From: Phytoactinopolyspora halophila
GTDB lineage: Bacteria; Actinomycetota; Actinomycetes; Jiangellales; Jiangellaceae
DNA: 39,707 nt
Direction: 5' to 3'
Assembly (NCBI RefSeq): GCF_003287285.1
Contig: NZ_QMIG01000044.1
Span: 1-39,707, forward strand
In this document: positions 34,820 through 39,707 of the stretch, piece after piece
Position numbering within the stretch: position 1 is the stretch's first letter
How the letters are laid out: every line of letters begins with the position of its first letter
Position numbers and translations under genes: made by a program
The notes under the pieces: generated by a model
The model's input: only the letters and a program-made list of their open reading frames with translations
Told to the model about the DNA's origin: nothing
Databases searched by the model: none

Positions 34820-35021
34820 CCTTCGACCTCCCTCGTCGACGGATCGCTGCTCCCATTGTCCGGTCTCGCCGTGCAGCCGGGTGTGACCGGCGCGCGGCCA
34901 GTGCCACGGCCCCAACGCCCAGCGCCGCGGTCATCGGCCTCTCGATCAGGAGAAAAACGAGGTGTGCGGTGCGCAGCGGCCCGTCGTCGGACAGTCGATG
35001 CCAGCACGTACGTTGACGACC

Positions 35022-35990
35022 ATGTCCAGTCAGCAGGGCCCCCACGATGCGGTGTTTCGTCGGATTCTCGGTGAACCTGCGAACGCGGCTACACAGTTGC
35101 GCGCGACACTGCCAGCTACCATGGTGGCTCGGCTCGACCTGGATCAGCTGGCCCGGGTGTCCGGTAGCTTCGTCGATGCGTCGCTGCGCTGGCGGCACTC
35201 CGATCTGCTTTTCACTGTCCCGGTCGACGGTCACGAGGCGTTCATCTACATCCTCGTCGAGCACCAGAGCAGCGCCGACCCCTTGATGCCGTTTCGGATG
35301 TTGCGCTATGTGGTGCAGATCTGGGACAGGTACCTGGCGGGGCACCCCGGGGTCACCCGCCTGCCCGCGGTCATCCCGCTGGTGGTGCACCACAACCGGA
35401 ACCCGTGGACGGGCCCGACGGACGTGCTGGATCTGCTCGACGTGGACAGCGATATCGCCGACGCGGCGCGCGAAAACCTGCCACGATTCCGGTTCCTGCT
35501 CGACGATCTGGCCGTCCTCGACGAGCAGGCGCTTCGCAGCCGACCGCTGACGCCGCCAGCCCGCATGACACTGCTCCTGCTCAAGATCGCTGCCGGCAAT
35601 GCTCGGCTCGCCGATGACCTCCGGCCATGGACCGACGAGCTGCGCGCAATCCTGGAACGATCCGGCGGCATCGACGACTTCATCGCTCTGTTGACGTACA
35701 TTGAAACCGTAGGAGAGGCACCCGTCGATGAGCTCCACGACCTGTTCGCACAACTCGGGCCAGACGCAGAGGAGGCGTACGTGACCACCGCAGACATGCT
35801 ACGCGCCGAAGGCCGCACCAAGGGCCGCGCCGAGGGTCGCGCCGAAGCGCTCATACAGCAGCTGACGCTCAAGTTCGGCCCACTTCCCCAAACTGCGCTC
35901 GACGCCATACACGCCGCATCCACCGAGCAGCTAGAAATCTGGACTGCCCGCGTCCTCACCGCAGACACGCTGGATCAGGTCCTGCATTGA
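35022..35990 (+). CDS. Rpn-family recombination-promoting nuclease / putative transposase
   Basis: A 322-residue protein with an N-terminal PD-(D/E)XK nuclease domain of the Transposase_31/YhgA type. HDAVFRRILGEPANA opens the domain. Asp61 in HSDLLFTVPV and the Glu80-x-Gln82 pair in ILVEHQSS are the expected metal-binding residues, followed by PFRMLRYVVQIW and PAVIPLVVHHNRNPWTGP. The C-terminal third is helical, with three diverged four-residue repeats (Gly-Arg-Thr-Lys, then two Gly-Arg-Ala-Glu). Family knowledge: Rpn proteins cut DNA, raise recombination and act in phage defence. ATG 35022 gives the family N-terminus; the frame opens earlier. An internal AGAGGAGG plus in-frame GTG (35781) could yield a 69-residue C-terminal product. 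A paralogue's 3' end lies at 2-346. Confidence 0.9.
   Translation: MSSQQGPHDAVFRRILGEPANAATQLRATLPATMVARLDLDQLARVSGSFVDASLRWRHSDLLFTVPVDGHEAFIYILVEHQSSADPLMPFRMLRYVVQIWDRYLAGHPGVTRLPAVIPLVVHHNRNPWTGPTDVLDLLDVDSDIADAARENLPRFRFLLDDLAVLDEQALRSRPLTPPARMTLLLLKIAAGNARLADDLRPWTDELRAILERSGGIDDFIALLTYIETVGEAPVDELHDLFAQLGPDAEEAYVTTADMLRAEGRTKGRAEGRAEALIQQLTLKFGPLPQTALDAIHAASTEQLEIWTARVLTADTLDQVLH
35768..35783 (+). promoter_or_regulatory. Internal Shine-Dalgarno and in-frame GTG in the Rpn gene
   Basis: AGAGGAGG (35768-35775), a 5-nt spacer and GTG (35781) in frame. Length and spacing are identical to those in the paralogue at 100-115, although the spacer and start codon have changed (CCTAC-ATG there, GCGTAC-type and GTG here). 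A 69-residue C-terminal product would result. Confidence 0.4.
35811..35846 (+). repeat. Three diverged 12-bp coding repeats
   Basis: Units 35811-35822, 35823-35834 and 35835-35846 encode Gly-Arg-Thr-Lys, Gly-Arg-Ala-Glu and Gly-Arg-Ala-Glu. They sit at the position of the four-copy repeat in the paralogue, so repeat number and composition differ between the two genes. Confidence 0.75.
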
Positions 35991-36080
35991 ACCGACAGGC
36001 CGCGTATCGGGAACCCCCTGGTGTAGGCACGCTTTGCACTGACGGGCTTCGCCCGGCCTCGAGGATGGAAAGGCTCCTTG

Positions 36081-36683
36081 TCACTGGGAGCGTCTGGGTC
36101 TGTCTTGTCCGGCTGCGATCGCTTGGGGTATGAGGGCGTGGCGGTACCGTTCGGCCGGTAGTCGGGCGAGTGCGTCGGTCTTGATGATGTAGCGCCCGAA
36201 GATGATCCCCATGATCAGGGTCAGGATCGCAGCGGTGCGGTCGCGGGCACGATGCCCGCCGAAAAATTCAATGAGGCGCTGGCTGATCTCGGTCTCGACG
36301 TATTCGTGCAGCGCGGCAAGCAAGCGAGGGTCCTCCAGTGCGGCGTGGATCAGCCGCGCCAGACGCGGTCCGGTCTTGGGGTCTTCCCAGGCGGTGATGA
36401 CCTGGTTGACCAGTCGTTCGCCCAGCAGTTCGGGCGGTCCTGGGAGTGCCTGCTCCACCACCTCGGCTGGGCTCAACACCACCGCCGTGACCTGCGCGAA
36501 CAGTCCTCGCTTGGACCCGAAATGGTGGGCCACGAGAGCCGGATCGCAGTCGGCGGCCTCGGCCAGCATGCGCAGGCTGGTGCCTTGGTACCCGTGCTCG
36601 GTAAACAGCCTCGTACCGGCTTCCAGAAGACGGTCTCGACCACGAGAGGTGCCCAGTGGTGGTCGACCGCGCCGTTTATTCAT
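36081..36683 (-). CDS. TetR-family transcriptional regulator
   Basis: A 200-residue repressor. The N-terminal helix-turn-helix (about 14-62) reads RDRLLEAGTRLFTEHGYQGT, SLRMLAEAADCDPALVAHHF and GSKRGLFAQV, typical of TetR. The C-terminal helical ligand-binding part includes LGERLVNQVITAWEDPKTGP and AILTLIMGIIFGRYIIKTDA. It is divergent from the ornithine-cyclodeaminase-like gene across 67 bp that contain a perfect 6-bp dyad, so it probably controls that gene and the monooxygenase behind it. ATG 36683 has no ribosome-binding site; a TAAACT element 8 nt upstream would fit leaderless transcription. Confidence 0.9.
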   Translation of the reverse strand: MNKRRGRPPLGTSRGRDRLLEAGTRLFTEHGYQGTSLRMLAEAADCDPALVAHHFGSKRGLFAQVTAVVLSPAEVVEQALPGPPELLGERLVNQVITAWEDPKTGPRLARLIHAALEDPRLLAALHEYVETEISQRLIEFFGGHRARDRTAAILTLIMGIIFGRYIIKTDALARLPAERYRHALIPQAIAAGQDRPRRSQ

Positions 36684-36713
36684 CGGTGTTGAGTTTAATG
36701 GCTCTGGTGGTGA

Positions 36714-36731
36714 TGCTGACGTGACTCAGCA
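36714..36731. promoter_or_regulatory. Dyad TGCTGA-N6-TCAGCA, candidate TetR operator
   Basis: Perfect 6-bp arms (36714-36719 and 36726-36731) lie in the gap between the divergent TetR and ornithine-cyclodeaminase-like genes, 19 bp before ATG 36751. The position suits repression of the plus-strand pair. Confidence 0.4.
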
Positions 36732-36750
36732 ACACCACGAGGGAGGCACG

Positions 36751-37725
36751 ATGCCGCTACTGCTGTCCCGATCCGATCTGAGCCCACTGGCGGCGGACGA
36801 CGAGGCATTGGATGATGTCATTGACGCGGTGCAGGAATCGCTGCTACGCAGCCATGCCGGTGATCGCGGTGAGTCGGTTTTCGCCGGGGTCGGCCTGTCG
36901 AATGGGGATGAGCTGACGAGTCAGCTTGGGGCCTCCTCGGACGGGGCCAGTGTGCGGCTGTTTCCCAGGATCGTCCGTGGCGTTCGGCGCAATGCCTGGC
37001 TCGGCATCCAGATCGACGGAGCGGCCGGTGAGGTCGAAAGCATGATCGCGCTCGATGACCTGAACGAGCTGCGGACTTCGGTCCCGGCCGCGGTCGGGGT
37101 GCGCTATCTCGCCCCCGAGCATGCGACGACCCTGACGGTGCTCGGCAGCGGCGCGCAGGCGGCCAGCCACCTCCGGACATTTGTCCGGGTGATGCCCGGT
37201 CTCGAGACCGTCCGAGTGTGGAGCCCGACGAAAGCGCATCGCGACGCGTTCGCCGATGACATGTCGGAGCGGCTGCAAGTGGGGGTGACGGCCATGGATA
37301 CCGTGGAGACTGCGGTCGACGGCGCCGACGTCATCACCGCTGCTGGTCGCACCACCCCCGGCGAGTCGGCAGTGCCGGATCCGACAGTGGTACGGGCGGG
37401 GACGCTGTTCGTGAGCGTGACTGCGGCCGGGCTGAATCTACTGCCGCTCGGAGCACGGCTGGCGGTGCCGACCACGCAGCGACCGGAACTGGTGGCCCAT
37501 GGCTTTGCCAGCGGGTTCCTCCGGGACGGCCCACCACCGGCACCGCCGGACGCCCTGGAACTGGCCGAGGTCATCCGCAACCGCCACTCGGCGCGCCGGT
37601 CGCCGGCAGAAACGGTGGTGTACGAGCTCGCTGCGCCCTACCTCTGGGACCTTCCGATCTTGACTTGGATCACCGACTGGGCCAAACGCCACGGTGCGGG
37701 CACAACCTTCGACTTCTCGGACTGA
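36751..37725 (+). CDS. Ornithine cyclodeaminase / mu-crystallin family protein
   Basis: A 324-residue NAD(P)-binding protein. The Rossmann segment reads TLTVLGSGAQAASHLRTFVR. The preceding region (NAWLGIQIDGAAGEVESMIA, LDDLNELRTSVPAAVGVRYL) and following VRVWSPTKAHRDAFADDMSE, GADVITAAGRTTPG and AGTLFVSVTAAGLN match the OCD/Mu-crystallin family. Members include ornithine cyclodeaminase, alanine dehydrogenase, ketimine reductases and siderophore-precursor synthases, so the reaction is not fixed. ATG 36751 has GAGGGAGG 4 nt upstream. The FAD monooxygenase gene follows after 63 bp, and a TetR regulator is divergent, suggesting a small inducible catabolic or biosynthetic unit. Confidence 0.87.
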   Translation: MPLLLSRSDLSPLAADDEALDDVIDAVQESLLRSHAGDRGESVFAGVGLSNGDELTSQLGASSDGASVRLFPRIVRGVRRNAWLGIQIDGAAGEVESMIALDDLNELRTSVPAAVGVRYLAPEHATTLTVLGSGAQAASHLRTFVRVMPGLETVRVWSPTKAHRDAFADDMSERLQVGVTAMDTVETAVDGADVITAAGRTTPGESAVPDPTVVRAGTLFVSVTAAGLNLLPLGARLAVPTTQRPELVAHGFASGFLRDGPPPAPPDALELAEVIRNRHSARRSPAETVVYELAAPYLWDLPILTWITDWAKRHGAGTTFDFSD

Positions 37726-37788
37726 CAACACCTGTCCACCATCCGATCCTTTCCACCGGAAGTACGCGAACAGGGGAGCAGCTAGGCC

Positions 37789-39450
37789 GTGAGCGAGATA
37801 CAGACCGATGTGTTGGTCGTCGGAGCTGGACCGTCCGGCTTGGCTGTCGCCGCCGTGCTTGCGAGGTATGGCGTGGATTTCCAGGTGGTGGATGCCAAGT
37901 CTGGGCCGGTGGAACAGTCGCGGGCAGCGCTGGTGCACGTGCGGACGCTGGAGCTGCTCGACCGGCTCGACTTGGCCGAAGCAGCCGTGGCCCGCGGGGT
38001 GAAGGTCAACACGGTGGAAATCGCCGAGCGAGGGCGGCAGGCCGGGTCGTTCCCGCTTGTCGATCGCGAAGCCGCGCAGACAACGCCGTACCCGTACGCG
38101 CTCGGGCTGGAACAACATCAGACCGAACACCTGCTCGCCGAGCACTTGACGTCATGGAGGCGCCCTGTGAAATGGGGTGTCGCGCTAGAAGCGCTCACTG
38201 TGAGAGTCGAGGGTGCGAGAGCCGTGGTGCGCCGCGAAGACGGCGTCCAAGACGCCATCACCGCTCGCTGGGTTGTCGGTGCGGACGGGGCACGCAGCCG
38301 GGTGCGTCACGCCCTGGGCATCGGTCTCCGTGGCGGCACCTTCGGCCAGACCGGCCTGCTTGCCGACCTGGACCTCGAACTGCCCCACCGAGAAGAGCTC
38401 CGGCCGGGGACGCTGCGACTCAACCTCACTCGCGGTGGGTTCGTCGGCCTGTTCGCCTTGCCCTCCGGGCGCTATCGACTGTTCGGCGCGGTCCCACCGA
38501 ACCTCACCACGGCTCAGCGCGGCACGCAGGTCTCACACGAGGCCTACGCGGAGGTCACCCCGCCCGATCTGCAGAGATGGCTCGACGAATACTTCGCCCT
38601 CGATGCCCGCATCCACCACACCACCTGGACCGCGCTATACCGCATCCACAGCCGATGCGCCGAGCACTTCCGCACCGGCGACATCTTCCTAGTCGGCGAC
38701 GCCGCCCACCTACACAGCCCAGCTGGGGGTCAGGGGATGAACCTCGGCCTCGGCGACGGATTCAACCTCGGCTGGAAGCTGGCCCTCGTAGCCACGGGGC
38801 AGGCCCACGAGACATTGCTCGACTCCTACGAATCCGAGCGCTACCCCATCGCCAGGGCCGTGCTGCGCGGCAGTGACCGCGGTTTCGCACTCGAGACCAC
38901 CCCGAACCCCCTCGCACGATGGTTACGCGCGAACATCGGAACTCGCCTGATCACACCCTTGACCCGGCTACGCTCGGTCCGCGCTGCGATCTTCAAGTTG
39001 TTCTCACAGACCTGGATCCGCTACCCGCACAGCCTGGTCACTGCGAACGACAAGAGACACCGCGGCCGGCCCCGTCCCGGCGACAGAGCACCCTTCGGAC
39101 ACCTCGACACTGCACACGGCAAGGCCAGCGTGTTCGACCTCTGCGGTGGTACGGCCCACCATCTGCTGTTCTTCCACGGACCCACGCCCTCCCCCGATCT
39201 CCCGTCCGTCCGCACAGCCATCCAAAGCCTGGTCAGCGCTTACGCCATCCCCATAGAAGTTCACGACGTTTCGGCCGATCAAACCGGCCTCCACGCACGC
39301 TATGGCGTCACCGCGCCATCCCTGTTCCTGATCCGCCCCGACGGCTATATCTCCTACATCGGAACACCCGACGAACTCCAACGCCTCGAAGCGCACCTCG
39401 ACCACATCTACGTCCGGCGCCAGCGGGGCGATCCAGCACGCCCCAACTGA
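37789..39450 (+). CDS. FAD-dependent aromatic monooxygenase (PheA/TfdB type)
   Basis: A 553-residue flavoprotein hydroxylase. The motifs are GAGPSG (12-17) for the ADP part of FAD, the NAD(P)H/FAD motif VVGADGARSRVR (162-173) and GDAAHLHSPAGGQGMN (303-318) for the ribityl chain. The C-terminal 110 residues form the thioredoxin-like domain of phenol hydroxylase-type enzymes (GDRAPFGHLD, FLIRPDGYISYIG). These enzymes hydroxylate aromatic rings using NAD(P)H and oxygen; actinomycete relatives also act on polyketides and on rifampicin. GTG 37789 has GGGGAG about 10 nt upstream. It is the second gene after the ornithine-cyclodeaminase-like gene and shares its likely TetR control. Confidence 0.92.
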   Translation: MSEIQTDVLVVGAGPSGLAVAAVLARYGVDFQVVDAKSGPVEQSRAALVHVRTLELLDRLDLAEAAVARGVKVNTVEIAERGRQAGSFPLVDREAAQTTPYPYALGLEQHQTEHLLAEHLTSWRRPVKWGVALEALTVRVEGARAVVRREDGVQDAITARWVVGADGARSRVRHALGIGLRGGTFGQTGLLADLDLELPHREELRPGTLRLNLTRGGFVGLFALPSGRYRLFGAVPPNLTTAQRGTQVSHEAYAEVTPPDLQRWLDEYFALDARIHHTTWTALYRIHSRCAEHFRTGDIFLVGDAAHLHSPAGGQGMNLGLGDGFNLGWKLALVATGQAHETLLDSYESERYPIARAVLRGSDRGFALETTPNPLARWLRANIGTRLITPLTRLRSVRAAIFKLFSQTWIRYPHSLVTANDKRHRGRPRPGDRAPFGHLDTAHGKASVFDLCGGTAHHLLFFHGPTPSPDLPSVRTAIQSLVSAYAIPIEVHDVSADQTGLHARYGVTAPSLFLIRPDGYISYIGTPDELQRLEAHLDHIYVRRQRGDPARPN

Positions 39451-39491
39451 CCACAGCTAGGGATCGCGATCATCGCAATGCGCTGTGGTCA
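39448..39491. terminator. Inverted repeat between convergent genes
   Basis: TGACCACAG (39448-39456) and CTGTGGTCA (39483-39491) are perfect 9-bp arms around 26 nt that contain smaller palindromes. The left arm includes the stop codon of the monooxygenase; the right arm overlaps the end of the minus-strand fragment. It may be a bidirectional terminator or a recombination scar. Confidence 0.4.
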
Positions 39492-39706
39492 ACGTCCTGC
39501 CAGTCGAAAAAGGGCTGCTTGCTCAGGATGGCGGTCCCGTACTGCCGCCGCGGCTCCCCGGGGTTCAGCGGATCACGGTCGAGGTTCGCCCCGTAGACCA
39601 CGTGCATGTTCAGCTCGCGGGCCAGCCATGCCGCCTGGTCAACGAAGTCGCTGCGCGCGGACCAGTGCCGGTCCACTTCCTGCAGGCCGACGACGTCGGC
39701 CTCCTC
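39470..39706 (-). pseudogene. Endonuclease/exonuclease/phosphatase-family fragment, cut by window end
   Basis: The last 78 codons of a minus-strand frame open to the right edge. It reads DVVGLQEVDRHWSARS, the conserved catalytic-Glu region of the EEP family, then LNMHVVYGANLDRD and RRQYGTAILSKQPFFDW. In intact EEP proteins this point is less than halfway, and an Asn/Asp loop and a terminal SDH motif should follow. Here the frame stops after about 20 more residues. I therefore think the gene is truncated at its 3' end, perhaps by the event that created the inverted repeat at 39448-39491. Its 5' part lies outside the window. It is not close in sequence to the EEP protein at 16583-19102. Confidence 0.6.
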
Positions 39707-39707
39707 G

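Noticed and set aside
36043-36055. Small hairpin CGGGC-TTC-GCCCG after the Rpn gene
   Set aside because: Only 5-bp arms and no T-run; such short GC hairpins are expected by chance in this base composition.

Overview
The window is high-GC DNA with strongly GC-biased third codon positions, frequent GTG starts and several apparently leaderless promoters. Tat-exported lipoproteins, an LPXTG-anchored surface protein and a tandem MerR/UvrA-like resistance pair also point to a free-living, soil-type actinomycete. A genus cannot be fixed from the sequence alone. No rRNA, tRNA, CRISPR array, insertion sequence or prophage was seen.

Layout. (1) Bases 1-2,767: the 3' end of an Rpn-type nuclease gene, a DUF1080 lipoprotein gene and a DJ-1/PfpI gene, then about 1.1 kb of degraded sequence with what looks like the stump of a GGDEF gene. 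(2) 2,768-7,751: a large sortase-anchored SGNH esterase; a minus-strand group (CGNR regulator, SpoU methyltransferase, small membrane protein); a divergent double-VOC protein. (3) 7,795-11,204: a UvrA-like ABC ATPase lacking the UvrB-binding insert, divergent from a regulator with two MerR domains. (4) 11,457-26,243: the main functional block, a divergently organised import and catabolism locus. The minus arm has a Tat-lipoprotein binding protein, an IclR regulator overlapping it and an FAD-dependent oxidoreductase. The plus arm has a secreted phosphoesterase-like protein, two permeases, a fused double ATPase and a Tat-exported beta-propeller. This reads as a complete system for binding, importing and oxidising an unidentified extracellular compound, most likely a glycan or glycoconjugate. 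(5) 26,306-27,375: an AAC(3)-type acetyltransferase gene between two directly repeated hairpin elements. (6) 27,419-34,819: furA-katA, an MFS transporter, LtrA, a methyltransferase, Uma2 and a FUSC protein. (7) 35,022-39,706: a complete Rpn nuclease paralogue, then TetR, an ornithine-cyclodeaminase-like protein, an FAD monooxygenase and a cut-off endonuclease/phosphatase-family fragment.

The most notable points are these. Both Rpn genes carry an almost identical internal ribosome-binding site and in-frame start just ahead of a variable 12-bp coding repeat, which would fit a nested antitoxin. A small family of intergenic palindromes shows compensatory base changes, and two copies bracket the acetyltransferase gene. 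The 15-kb transport/oxidation locus has unusual multi-domain secreted proteins. The UvrA-like/tandem-MerR pair has overlapping inverted repeats directly at the ATPase start codon.
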